64,000 nucleotides of DNA from Armillaria gallica (Eukaryota > Basidiomycota > Agaricomycetes > Agaricales > Physalacriaceae), in the NCBI GenBank assembly GCA_037576215.1, contig JBANDB010000001.1, forward strand, positions 558,001-622,000, read 5' to 3'. Shown piece by piece: positions 1 through 11,805 of the stretch. Within the stretch, counting starts at the first letter, position 1; every line of letters begins with the position of its first letter. The position numbers and the translations under genes were made by a program. The notes under the pieces were generated by a model that was not told the origin of the DNA, made no database searches, and worked only from the letters and a program-made list of their open reading frames with translations.

Positions 1-1406
1 AAGAGAAGGTTCTGACTGGTGCTCGGGGGGGTTCTACCAGTGGAGCATCTGGCATGGGTTCCTGGATCTCAATTTTGGCTGTGGCATCCTCATAATGGGT
101 AAGGGGCCACATGGGGGCATCTGGATGTAATTTGTTATACAGGAGGCGAGCATTTTGCTCCACCTCATACTGTAAAATGTGGTCTGCTGGGAGGTTCCTC
201 TGTTTGTTCATAAAATAATCATTTCCAGCTTGGGTTTCTCCTCAAGTCAGAATAAAAGGTAATTCATAAGCAAATACACTATATATGTTTTGGTACTCTG
301 CCTGAATCAGTATCTGTGGGGCTGGGGTCTCAGTCTCATAGTCATGTTCTTGTTCATAAATTCATATAGTGTCATAAAGGATAGTATGGGGACTTCTAAT
401 TGTTGTCTCCACTGGGTGGGTCTGGATGGGTTGCATGGAGCGACAGGATGGGGGATAGCTCAGTGCCAGCAGGAGACTCTCTGTGAATGCCATCAATATA
501 CTCTGCCTCAGGGAGTCCCTCAGTAGCAGTGTCGCTCCCCTCACTAGCATAGCTGTGCCCCTGGGTCTCGCCAAATTGGTTGAGGTGGATCTAGGAGTAG
601 CTCTTGTCGATCTGCTGGGCAGTTCTTCTGATGGTTTGGGGTACAAAGGGTTGGAGGAGGATTGCGGGGTGGTGCTGCTCCTGGACATTCTGCCAGTAGG
701 GGTGAAGGCAGGATGGTCCGGCAATGGGCTCCTCGTCTCCCAATACAGGCTTGAGTGCCTGCTGCTTGGCTGGTACAGGCTGGTCTCAGAACTGGATCTG
801 TCTATAGCTGGTTGAGGGAGGGGTTCTGTGATTGGGGGAGCCACGGTTGGAGGGGAAGTAGGTGCTATACAGAATGGTAATATTGTCCCAGAACTCACTG
901 GGGGTAACCGGGGCTGCGGGTGTTGTAGCGCGGTCCCTGTGAGCCCAAGGATTGTAGCTGTGGGCACTGATGGGTTTATTGTCATGGCCTAGAAAGAATC
1001 CCTGGCGCTCATCGTCAGCGAGTTGGGTGTAGTCGCTGGGTGAGGGAGATCAAGGGGCGTATGGGGGAGAGCTGGAAGTACTAGTGGGGGTGACAATGAC
1101 GATAGGCATGTGCCTTCAGGGAGGGGTAGAAGGCCTTCTCTCCTGGTTGACAGGAGAAGGCAACTCAGTAGAGACCTCTTCTTCCAGCTCTCTAAGGAGG
1201 TTGTTGACTGAGATCGGTCATCACGGTATGGGTGTGATGATTGGTGGCTGCTGCTGCTCAATCAGGATGCCATTTACAATCTGGGTAATGGTGTTGGGCT
1301 GAGGTGGCTCCCAACGTCGTACTGTGAGTACGAATGCTGTGGCAAGGAGGAGGCTGCCTACACCTACAGAGGCTCCGAAGATGGCTTCGGCTGCTGTGTC
1401 AGACAT
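1..1406 (-). pseudogene. Decayed gene, possible single-pass membrane protein, unknown family
   Basis: One minus-strand frame reads like protein from the ATG at 1404-1406 to about 400 and resumes, after one frameshift near 370-395, to the window edge. The N-terminus has a short lead followed by a hydrophobic segment (IFGASVGVGSLLLATAFVL) and then VRRWEPP, suggesting one membrane anchor and a long Pro/Ser/Glu-rich tail. The frame is interrupted by TGA at 1221-1223, 1218-1220, 1116-1118, 1050-1052, 786-788, 362-364 and 242-244, and by TAG at 591-593 and 396-398. Coding-like composition (LLRELEEEVSTELPSP; EYQNIYSVFAYELP) continues between the stops. The excess of TGA is what CGA-to-TGA mutation would leave. 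I do not recognise the family; a retroelement gag-like protein is an alternative. The 3' end lies outside the window. Confidence 0.55.
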
Positions 1407-1942
1407 GAAGGTTCTAGTAAAGGAACCTAGGGAAAGCTTTGAGCTAAATGTAAGACCCAAACTCCAATCAAGAGTAAACAGCAGCTGCATCGCATTTGTA
1501 CAATCACCGATGGTCTCGTGAAGAATGGAGATCAAGACTTAGCAAGGAGCACTAAGCGAGAATGAATGTGTTTTGGTATGAATAAACGTTAGCTCAAAGC
1601 TAGGAAATATACAGCTTTGAGTATACTACTTAAATACTAAAGTGAGGGTCCTAATAATAAGTACACTGTGTTAGAAAGTGACAAACAAAATACATGGCAA
1701 CCAAGTATGACTGTATAATAATGTGAAGACTCCATGGAGTCGCAGATCCTAAGGATAAGATAAGATAAGAGGTGCTTAGGTAAAGAAAATGAATAAATCA
1801 TAACAGGAGGTGGGTGTCTGATCTTTGAACTTCTTGACTGTCAAAGTTATATATGACCTTAACAAGCACGGTGTGGAGGGGGAGTGGATGATCAAGTAGC
1901 CCAGTGTCCTCAGCATGATGCTGTGCTGCACCACATCTATGT
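1407..1942. other. Non-coding stretch, no gene seen
   Basis: AT-rich sequence upstream of the decayed minus-strand gene. It holds a short GATAAGATAAGATAAG run near 1755 but no frame that reads as protein, no tRNA and no clear repeat. Confidence 0.4.
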
Positions 1943-2386
1943 GTGCACCAAATTTTGGCTTTCACCTTGATACAGCGACTAGGTGCTATGCTACATCTAC
2001 TTTCACTTGCTGCTCCTCCAGTCGCACTTTCCTACCGTTCAAAAATAGAATTCCTGCGGAATCTGCCCAGGCAGCCACCCATCTGCCAAGCAATACATTG
2101 TCCACCTGGCCATATGCTATCCACCATGAAACCACCTCGTTTCATGGGAATTTGACTAGCCTAGGCTCCAGGAGCTGACAGCTATCAACCTGAAGCGCCT
2201 GTGCCAGCGGATGGCAGAAGGATCATCCTTGAAAGAGCAGACAAATTGGCTGACAGTGGATAGCCATATATGGCTATTCTTGAACCAGACCAGATGAGGA
2301 AGGTGTTGCAGAGTGCGCTTGATGATGCTGGAGTAGCTCGCGCAGCTGATTTCAGCATGACAGCTTGTGTCAAATACCAGCTTTGA
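1943..2386 (+). pseudogene. Decayed C-terminal gene fragment, unknown family
   Basis: One plus-strand frame stays protein-like over about 148 codons despite TGA at 2153-2155, TAG at 2162-2164 and TAG at 2261-2263, ending at TGA 2384-2386. The best part is the last third (GRRIILERADKLADSG, then LEPDQMRKVLQSALDDAGVA), which looks helical and charged like a real domain. No family recognised. The opposite strand is also open from 2373 to 2185, but its composition is less protein-like. Nonsense changes at TGA/TAG match the decay seen in the gene at 1-1406 and in the HET gene. Confidence 0.4.
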
Positions 2387-2784
2387 AGGTAAATTCAGGG
2401 CTATCGGAGCGGGCAGGTGTGGAAGCGGGGGCTGGATTCGGATCCACTACTATATAAGCATGCATATTGTACTTACAAAGACAGTTAATATCACTTGCTC
2501 ATAGCACACTAAAGGAATAAATTCCGCTACTCTCCTAAGCATATCTAGCTGCCTCTGAGCCTAGCATTGTGAACGGATTGCCAGGAATTCCCCTTTTCTC
2601 TCGCTATCTTCACACAACCACTCTCAGTTCAGCATCCTAAGCAGACGCTTGGACTACTTCTTTCTATTGTATCTGCAGACAGAGCAGATTCTATTGGATC
2701 CCTTCAGAGCAGGTGGTAACCCTCCTTGCATATACAAAAGATCTTGCAGATGCAGACACAACTTTCTCTTACCAGAGAGTTTGC

Positions 2785-2885
2785 TAGCCTTACAGCGCTG
2801 TTGGGGTGGACTTTTCAAACTCGAGGTAGATGTTCCAGGGCATCTGGAATGGTTGCGATGGGAGGGAGTGCAGTGGCAGTGATGG
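2785..2885 (-). pseudogene. HNH-nuclease gene N-terminal scrap (U0)
   Basis: The minus strand reads as the first ~30 codons of the HNH gene found in U1-U4 (TALPPIATI followed by FEKS-like sequence), next to the conserved sequence GCTAAATTTGGTTTTGTTTG at 2894-2913. The ATG present in other copies is not kept, and the copy is cut at its left edge. Non-functional. Confidence 0.45.
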
Positions 2886-3984
2886 TAAGAAAGCTAAATT
2901 TGGTTTTGTTTGACTCTCCAGCTCAGTCAAAAATCAAATGACCCCTTTCATGCATTCACTATGTGTTGACTCATGCATTCCTCCACTTACTCTCATTCCA
3001 TGAGACACTGTGTTTGACTATTGGGAGCTCCAACATCCCGCACAGTCCACTTTTCTGATGTTCATAATGCTACTCTCACCTTCCAGCATGTCGGTGTGAG
3101 ATGAATATGTCCTACCACCACAATGCATGCCTTTTCGACACCTTGCCTGAGAAAAGCCAGCATCACCATCATCATCGAAGGGCCTGGCCAACAGCATGCT
3201 GGACAAGGCTCTGCACACCATCGGCTCTTCCTTCCACTACCTGTGCACAAAAATGAAGGTCTTGTTACACGTTGTGCAGTATGAGTCACAAGCAGTGGTG
3301 TCAACAGCAAAGGTAATAATGTTGGCATTGACTGAATGCTTCACCCAATACCACAGTGTGATAGGTCCATACAGAGGTGCAATAAAATGGCTTGCTGAGA
3401 TATCGCTTTCACTAAGTGTTCTTTTGCTTAGGCCATCTCCAGTGTATCCTGCAAGGATCTACTCTGTGTGACACATTCAATAGTGTGTAACACAACAAAT
3501 GAGCACTGGCAACAGTGCATGGCAACAAGTCGAGCCCCTCTGATCCGTGCTCATATGGTTCTACTCAATGTAGAAGTTGAAGCTTTCGCCCCCTTCCTGT
3601 CATTCTCCTGTGCCAGCATAATATACTGATGTCTGCCAGTTTGAAATATGCATTTCCTATAACAAACAGGGTCGTCAAGGAAGGGCAATCTCCCAAGCTG
3701 CACCTGTCTTTCATTTGCAGTACAGAAAGAACTCATGACATTCCCCAACAGCCTTTGCATTCTCCCCTTTTGATCATGCAGGAGGGATCTGGCATGATGG
3801 TCCAGATCACAGGGCTAGTCACTCACTTCTTGCACACTGAAAACCAAGAAGGACGAGGTGTAGTTGTATATGAAGAAGGGAGGCTGGTGAGAAACAGGTC
3901 CTGTGGAGGCTGTCTGCTCTGCCTATCTGTCATTCAATCTCTCGGCCCCATCCTGACAAATTCCACCCCATATCCCTAGGCTAT

Positions 3985-6900
3985 GGCAAATGGCCTGTCA
4001 AAAGACCTAAAATCATTTGGCACAGCCACATTCTGGCACCTGGGCTATACCTATGGCAGCTTTGTCAGCTACAACAAAAGGCCCAGATGGGCAGCTGTAT
4101 CCTGGGTTTCTCAATTTCATGCTCTTCTGGTCAGTCCTGGAACCCAAAATTTTTTATTTCAACCTGAAATATATTGCAGAATTGATTTATGACATGACCC
4201 AAAAAATTAGTGGGGGCCAAAAGCTGGATTGGTCTGAAATTTTTCAGATGATCTTTTTTTTTTCAATTAAAAACAGGATTTATTTGCGACAAAAAATAGT
4301 TGACACAGCAGTGAATCAAACACTGAGACTGCAACAATACAAGCACCACATTAACCACTAGACTAGAGAGCTATTATATTTTAGTAAATGTAGCTATAGA
4401 CATCTTCGTATAAACAATTTTCAATAAGTAAAAAAAAAAGTATCCCACCTGCAGTGGGCACAGTGAGGGCATACATTGATGGCATCCATAGTATATGTGA
4501 TAAACAGGGGTGCCACCATTGCCTGCAGGTAAATAAATGCTTTGGGGATGGTTGGAGATGATATGGTGTCTGCCAGAGCGAGAAAACTGGGCAGGGTGGT
4601 TTCGATGCCTTGTTGATGGAAACAACAGGGTCTGGAAGGGAAATGGACCCCACCATCATCTTCCCTGATGTCAAAAATGGGGCTGAGGAGGTTGAGGAGA
4701 CAACAGGTGGAATGCAGGAGGTATTATGGGGTGAGACAGTCAGGGATGAGAATGGAGAGCCAGTGCATGATGATAGTGGGGTCGGGGAGATTGGTGCATG
4801 ACAGATTCGTGTTTCCCCACCCAAAAAATGGGGGATGCACAAGTCTGGGACATCTGGGACACCTGGGACAATTGGGGCAGACCCATGTTGCGGTTGGGCA
4901 GTGTTGGCAGTGGCAAGTGTGATGGTGGTCATACAGCCTTAATATTGGGTGCATTCGCAGGGCCTTATATCCCTTGTCTCATATCTAAAAGGACATGGTC
5001 ATCAACCTCATCGTCAACCATCAGGATCCTGATCACCATTCTGCCATCCCGCTGTTCCTCTCCCGCCTCCCTATATGTCCCCTGCCTCTCCTCTGAGTAT
5101 GGATGCCTTCCCACAGGTCCTCCAATGGCCCTGCAGCAGAGCATGATGGTATAGGTTCACTACCAACATCATTGTCGATCCTTTCATCGTCAGCATCATT
5201 GGTGGTTTGCGGGCGAGGTAGGGGTCAGAAAGCTGGAAGATTGGGCAAGTTTGTCATGTACACAATGCCTCCGTCGACTGGTAAAAGGGCAGAGTCATCG
5301 ACCTTGTTGTCAGCCATCAGGGTCCCGGTCACTGTCCCGCCCTCCTGCCCTTGCTCTCCTGCCTCCTTGTAGTGTCTCCACATCTCCTCCTTGCAACCAT
5401 GCCTTGGCCTAGGTCCCACAATGGATCTGCATTGGAGAATGATGACCCTACCCTCGTTGTCACCATCATCGTCAAGCTCATCATCGTCTTTGTCTTTGTC
5501 CTCCATTTACAGGCATTATGCTGTCCTACTTGCAGATGGTGACTGATATGCAATTCTGAGATGTATTTCAGGTCTCAGATGTGCATAAATTTGATGTACA
5601 ATGGCAATTGGCCCTGATACAGATGTGACAGCAGCTGTGTTGGTGGGGGTAGGGATGAGGGTCATTGTCGTTGCAGCAGGCAGTTTTGTATTCGCCGTGC
5701 ATTGCAAAATCATTCCCCATTGTCAATGAATATGGAACAAAGTGGCCTCGTTGGAGGACTTACATGCAGGGTGGGTGTTGGGATGGGTACAGTTCAGGGC
5801 TCTTGAGGCTGCCATGTCTGTTAAAAAGACCTAACAGAGAGGAGTCAATAATCAAATGAATGAAACATACCATTGATGGGCAAATATAGCTCTGTTTGAG
5901 CTCAGCACAAGCATGGTGGTAAGACAATGAAAAAAGAAGATGCACAGCCACTCAATTGCTGTACAGATGTATGGTCCATGGTGATCAATCAAGTAGAATG
6001 CACCCTTGAGATGCATCCTCTGCTTGCATCAGCCTCTCTGAATTCCCAAAAACCATTAATATCCAATGCTGTATGTATTCAGAGTATTTGTGTCTACTTT
6101 TATCTTCATCCCGATATCTGTAGCTTCAGCAAAGTAGTATTTCTCAGGCCATTCTTGTTTGTTCAAAGGATACTATAGGTGCGTAGAGCTCTATACTGCC
6201 TCAATGAGCATGGAATTGCTTAGATCTGTAAATAAATGCATGCTTAAATTTGAACTAATAATCCGATCCAGCCCGATCTACTCGTCTCATTGTCACTATC
6301 CTTATTAACCATTGAGTAAAAGTTAGTTTCAATCAGTATGTCCTTAGACTTGTTTTGTATTGCACAAGCTCCGGTCATGCATTCGATTCAGGGCAGATAG
6401 ATCCGTGTCTTTCTACTGTTGTTAATTCATGCTGGGTATACTTTGTAGCCCATTATATCATGATACAAACATGCATTGTGTCATATTCTGTTAAAGAGGT
6501 GGGGTTCACTGCACTCATTGTCATTTATCTGAGAATTGGGGACAGTATACAGTACCAAGTTTCATTTGGAAGTACAAAGAACATGCATATACAAATAAAT
6601 TGGCCGTTTGGTGTTCAGGAAGCTCTGCAGGGGATGAAATCATGAGGGATAGCATTTGGATTGCAGATCATGGTCAAATCAGAGTATTCAGCAAACTCCG
6701 AAAATGGTCGAAGTGCTGAAGCATTGTCGTTTTCTGCAGATTTTCTGTTGTTATTGATTGTCTTTGCTATAGAGCTACCTGGTAAATGGATAATTAAAAA
6801 TACATATCTGTTTTGACTGCATAGAACACACATCACCCTGCATATTGCAAAATTCTACAAGAATTCTAGGTGACCCCATTGAGAATGATATCTTCCCACA

Positions 6901-7350
6901 GCCAACTACATCCAAGTGTGCATGGTCCCATCCAACCAAAATAGGCTGCATCTGGTTCGGGAAGCAATGCCAGAACATCAAACAATTTTTTTTGGACTAT
7001 ACAATATTTTTCTGGGCCAAGCAGCGAGCAGGAGGGCAGGATATTCAGTGCCCAACCTCCAGTGCAGTCAGTGGACCCTATCTGGCTATTTGCAATGTGA
7101 TCTAGTTATCTGGGTAGTACTAATTACCAGCACCATAGCACCGGTTTTGATTCTGTACATGAAATTTTTCAAAAATATTTTGCAGCCAAAAATTGGAGAT
7201 TTATCCAGACAAAAATCGAAAAATTTCCCAGATTCTTTGGTAGCTACTGGATATGCACCCTGACCATACATAGTCCAGAGGTGGCTGTGCCAAATGAAAG
7301 GGATTTGCCAAATAACCTTAGGTCAATTGACCTAACCATTTGGCTGTTAA
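3985..7350. mobile_element. Candidate DNA-transposon remnant with long imperfect terminal inverted repeats
   Basis: The left end (3985-4040) contains CATTTGGCACAGCCACATTC and, just before it, AAAAGACCTAAAA. The right end (7275-7350) reversed contains CATTTGGCACAGCCACCTC and TCAATTGACCTAAGG in matching order. The inverted arms are about 55-70 bases with an indel. The element splits U0: sequence on both sides belongs to the repeat unit, and the segments at 3690-3840 and 7580-7730 resemble each other. The interior has no intact transposase; it has only short frames, including a 183-codon Ser/Pro-rich minus frame at 4381-4932. Exact ends and target duplication are not resolved. Confidence 0.45.
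4970..5506 (-). pseudogene. Acidic protein fragment with an internal duplication
   Basis: On the minus strand an acidic start (EDKDKDDDELDDDGDNEGR, from 5506) is followed by HYKEAGEQGQEGGTVTGTLM then VDDSALLP. About 300 bases further on a second copy reads TYREAGEEQRDGRMV, then DDEVDDHVLL. Two related units of about 150 bases therefore lie at roughly 5280-5430 and 4985-5130, in different frames. Family unknown; it lies inside the transposon remnant and may be its passenger or a fragment of its gene. Confidence 0.35.
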
Positions 7351-9138
7351 GAGGGACGTGGCCTGCAAATTCTTTGTTGCTCATGCTTGAATAGAGTTCA
7401 TGCGACAGCATCAAAAGTCTGGTTGCACACAGACTCCACCTTTTCATTCAGTCTCAATGGTGAAAGTGAGACATACATGTTGACTCACGTATTCCTTCAC
7501 TTACTCTTGCTCATGGTCACTGAGGAATGGCAGTCTCAGTATTATACCCTGTAATCCTCATTCAAATTCCCCAAGGCTGGGTCTGTCTTTCATTCACCTT
7601 TTGCAGAAGGAACGACCATATGTGGACATTCCCTAACAGCCTTCACATTCCCTACATTGCTTTCACTCTCTTTCAATATGGAAAAAGTCACATCAATCGT
7701 GCTGGAGACCTCATCACTCGCTTCCTGTATGCTGAAATCTTGTGGAGGGGTCAGAGTAATCCACCCTCTTTGGTTTGGCACCTGTCATCAGACAAGAAAC
7801 CCAGTGGAGACGTGATAGCAATGTGCTATCATTTGATTCTGGGTGTATGTCCTTGCAGATTCTGTAAATGACAAATCCCATTTCTCAAGTATGTGTCACT
7901 ACCATTCATCACCATCAGAGGACCCATATCATTGCATGGCCTTTCAACAAGATCCCAACCCTGGTTGATACATCTTGCATTTGCACACTTCAGAGCTTTT
8001 CACTTCTAGGCAACAGAAGCACTTCTATCCATCATCCTTGCAGACAGATTCTTCTATTCATGATGATCCTGCAAGCATCTTCGCTACCATGACCTGATAC
8101 CTCATCTTTATGAAAGCATCCCAATCTGCAGACAATGACCAGGAGGGTGCTGAAGCCCAAGTGAAAGTCACAGGTCCTCCTCTTGAAACCTCGCCTAAAA
8201 TGCCAGTGACAAGCTGTATCTGATAACAATGATATGAATTCATTGAAGCATAACCTAAACTTAGGCCTCCTGGCAAGCACATGATTACCCCCACAGCTAG
8301 CTGTACGTAAAGCAACACTTCCATTAGGAAACTTTATCAAGTGCAATACAGTGCTCTTGAATATTCAAACCTTCCAAAAATGTCACCACACATCAGCCCA
8401 ACTTCAATGGGATCCTGCACTGGATCACTAGTGTATTGCTGACCCTTTCAATTCAATCTTATGTCAACCATCAAATATGACTTCACCTGCACCATTGTCC
8501 CTCACCTATCAACAATATATACTCACAAACCTCTCTGATATAACTTTTTGCTCCATCCTCACAATTAGGCAATGGTATATGAAGAAGCTGTGATGTGGAC
8601 AAAGGTGGAAGTAAACTTTGAGAGGATTGGGTCTGGTGCAACTTTGACACGATGATTTACGTGTCTTGGGAGAACTGAGCAGGCAGGAGTGAAGCTGACA
8701 TATATTCATACAATTGAGGCATATAAGTATTGCAATGACAGAGAACGACCATCTATTTATTGAGCAATTCAACAGAACCATCTAGCACCCCATTTGGAAA
8801 TAGATAAGCAGCATGATTTTGTTACATTGGGTATCACATCTCCGAGATCGATATAGTGATGGTGCTTCATGTGCTTTATTCTTTGCAATCTGGACTCTTG
8901 GGCATCCGTGACTGATAGGCACGCTCATGTTGATTACTTTTTGAGATTCTCCATTTTACCACTGATGATGCAGTAAAGGCACAGGCATTGTCAGGTTACT
9001 TTTCCCTCCATTCATGGATCTAAGTTCTCTCTTGTGTGTTGACATGAGGTGTGTAGTGTGGCTCAAGTTAATCACTGACACTTACAAACCCAAGATGATA
9101 TCTTGTCTTATCAATAGTTCGAGTAAAGCACAGCCATT

Positions 9139-10570
9139 ATTGTCAGAAATTTCATTTCAGCCTTATAAGCTGATCACCCTGATAAGCTAGAGATAAAGTA
9201 CAGCCTGAGAATATAATCATCAGATAAGATGGCTAGTTACCATATATGGAACCCATGAAGATATAATTCTGTTAAAAGAGATAACATTTTTTTTCCAATA
9301 CAAAAATGGTACCAATGTCACTCAGAATTGATATTAAACATTAACCATCAACTATCCAAATACATTTGACCACTACACTACAAAGGCTTGATATGAATAC
9401 ATTACATGGCCAACTTTGAAAGTAATAAATATTTTTAAAATAAAAAAAAATAAAAAAAAGCCATCCCAGTGAGCACTGGCCTACTCCATGTGTAAAGCTA
9501 TGCTCTGACCTTCAGTATAGTCTCCCCAATCATTCACACCCCTGGCATTGCCCACCACTGTCATCCTACTTGTCATTGCTGTCATCCTTGGTACTTGTTC
9601 ATTTGGCTCCTATGGTAGCAGATGGCCACTGATATCAATTCCATCAGTGTAGTGGAGGCTATCTTGCAGTGATAATGCATTGTAGTGAAGTGATTGACCC
9701 CAATATTAATGTGGAGGATGCTGAGTTAATAGGAATGGGGAGGTGTGGAGGTGAGATGAGGTGACAGTGAAAAGTAAAACAAGAAGCTGCACAGCCACTC
9801 AATCACTGTGCAGTTGTACAGTCTGAGGTGAGCAAGTGAGTGAAACAAAGATGAAATATATCTTTGGCATACTTCTACTACTCAATTTATGTCTTCTGAG
9901 GCTATGAAAACTGTTAGGATATTTGATTATATATGCTACTTGCCACCTCAACTCATTTCCATGCTCTTTAATTGGTTTCTATTTAAGGTTTCTTCTTGGT
10001 TGCTATACTTGTGCTGAAGCTCAATAAAAAATTGTTTAGGCCAGTGATGCTACAGAAGGTCTAGAAAATGAAGATGTTTATGGCTAGAATTATACATATA
10101 TTTTCAAATAGATCTGCTTTGAATGCACAACCAAAGTGAACTTAGAAAGAGCAACAATGCTCAAGTGCAATAAGATCAGGTAACTGTAGGTACATTTAAT
10201 AATTGGATGTAGTAATTAAGTATAGCTCTTGTAGTGAAACTGTAATATTGTATCTATCAATGTTGATTTATTGAAGGTTGCTGGTTTGACTCCTCACATT
10301 GTATATTTTCCCTTTGCACATTATCTGGCTTACTTAAGTATGTTCTAATCCTATACTAATAATAAATACAAACTGTTAGAAATCTAAATTAAAAAATTAA
10401 AAAAAATTTCTGTATTATAACTAGAGTAATTTTAACTGTTGCTGACTCCTGATAAGGTATCTTATCCTGCTGAGCTTGTTCCTAATAACCCTTTATAAGG
10501 GTTTCTTGCTCATTTCAGCATTATTTAACCTTATAAGTAAGTATAATCTAATTTGGACATTTCTGACAAT
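9139..10570. mobile_element. 1.43-kb terminal-inverted-repeat element, non-autonomous
   Basis: The left end ATTGTCAGAAATTTC (9139-9153) and the right end GACATTTCTGACAAT (10556-10570) are inverted copies with one mismatch in 15 bases. GATAAG or its complement recurs near both ends (about 9178-9230 and 10453-10468), as subterminal repeats do in some hAT-like elements. No transposase frame. The left end lies next to the point where U0 homology stops, consistent with insertion there. A clear target duplication is not visible. Confidence 0.45.
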
Positions 10571-10756
10571 TGCCAGGCACTTTGATCATGAATTCTATCA
10601 AATTATTTTAAAATTATTTTGACCCAGACTTTCCAAATTACTTAGGATAGCTGTAAAAGACTTGAATCCTGTTACACAGCTCTAATAACAAGTTAGCAAA
10701 CTATTATGATTTGCTATAGTCAGCAGCAGTTAAAGCCTTACCAAGACTGTTTACTT

Positions 10757-10930
10757 TGCACAGTTCATGGCTTAGTAAATGCACAGGAAGTTTGCTTTGC
10801 ACAGTAACTGAAGCCACATGCTCAATTATGCACAGCTATGCACAGTTGTATAGTTCTTGGAGTTGCACAGCTACTGATATATCTCAACTTCACATTAGTA
10901 AAGAAAGGACAAGAATACACTATTGCACAG
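10757..10930. repeat. TGCACAG cluster (7 copies in 174 bases)
   Basis: Seven copies of TGCACAG, all on the plus strand, at irregular spacing between 10757 and 10930, five followed by T and two by C within related contexts (TGCACAGTT, TGCACAGCTA). Looks like a degenerate short tandem array. Confidence 0.6.
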
Positions 10931-11294
10931 TAAATAGTTTGCTTGTATTGCAAATTAACAGGAAAAGGACAAATGTAGCTTACATATAAGTAATTCTCAA
11001 AGTAGTATAAAAGTAGATAACTAAAAGTATTAAAGAGGAGAAAGAAGACAAACCCTCAGAGAGTTATTTGCTCACAAGTACACTATCTTACACACCTCAT
11101 ATATCTAATACACACACCTAAGTTATTGCTTTTCTACTGTTCATGGGCACCAGCAACTCCCTACTAAATTTGGGCTCTAAGCATTATCAAAAATAGACTG
11201 GAATACCCAAGTTTTATAGATGCACCTACTGTAGATTAAAGGAGCAAGATTTAGCAGTACTTTTACTGGAACAATTTACTCTGAATATAATTTT

Positions 11295-11406
11295 ACATGT
11301 ATTCTTCAAGGTAGATTTTTGGATTTACATTATTTTAATTGATTTCTGCAAAACTTCTCATGCTTGCATAACTTTTTTTTTCACTTTTACCTTGAAGAAT
11401 ACATGT
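11295..11406. repeat. 19-base perfect inverted repeat
   Basis: ACATGTATTCTTCAAGGTA (11295-11313) is repeated in perfect inverted orientation at 11388-11406, with 74 bases between. It could be a hairpin or the tips of a very small MITE; no target duplication is evident. Confidence 0.6.
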
Positions 11407-11805
11407 ATTATAGTTAAAACAGCATTCCCACATATTTCTAAAGTCATTGGCCTCCTGTGGAAGCCTATATGAGGTGCATAGGTTTGCAGTATAAATAAAT
11501 ACAAATAGTTAAATCATGCCAATTTTTTTACAGCTTATGGTGACTGATTGATCCAAAATACACTATTTGAGGTGGAAATGAATGTAAATCATTGTACAAA
11601 CACTTTGGAACAGTCTAATGATGTGCTTGGTAACATTGAGTGGCAAATGAATTAGTGGCTGGCAATAAACACCAACAAACATTAAACTTTTTACTAACTC
11701 TACATTTATCACTAATGTATTAAATTTAAGTATTTCGAGTATAATAGAAGCACTCTATAGATTTCAATAACCAAAAAAAGTTGCTTCAAAGATGTTTTAT
11801 TTGTT

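Larger units (their letters stand above)
2785..9136. repeat. U0: old, CpG-poor, truncated copy of the array unit
   Basis: Segments at 2790-3480, 7860-8340 and 8340-9130 match, in order and orientation, the unit parts at about 30600-31080, 42400-42860 and 31330-32110. The final stretch (TCAGGTTACTTTTCCCTCCA onward, 8993-9090) is nearly the same as in U1-U3. Many positions that are CG in U1-U3 are TG or CA here, for example in the TTTCGTGCGTTCACTGCGTG region, which reads TTTCATGCATTCACTATGTG at 2945. Homology stops at about 9136, where a terminal-inverted-repeat element begins. A ~3.4-kb transposon remnant is inserted inside. Confidence 0.6.

Noticed and set aside
1904..1943. Start of a plus-strand gene at 1915 (87-codon ORF)
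   Set aside because: A different frame (from about 1943) joins smoothly to the protein-like C-terminal part at 2200-2386, so the 1915 frame is more likely a shadow.
4381..4932. 183-codon minus-strand ORF as a protein gene
   Set aside because: Ser/Pro-rich, low-complexity reading inside a decayed transposon; no domain, and the other strand is equally open.
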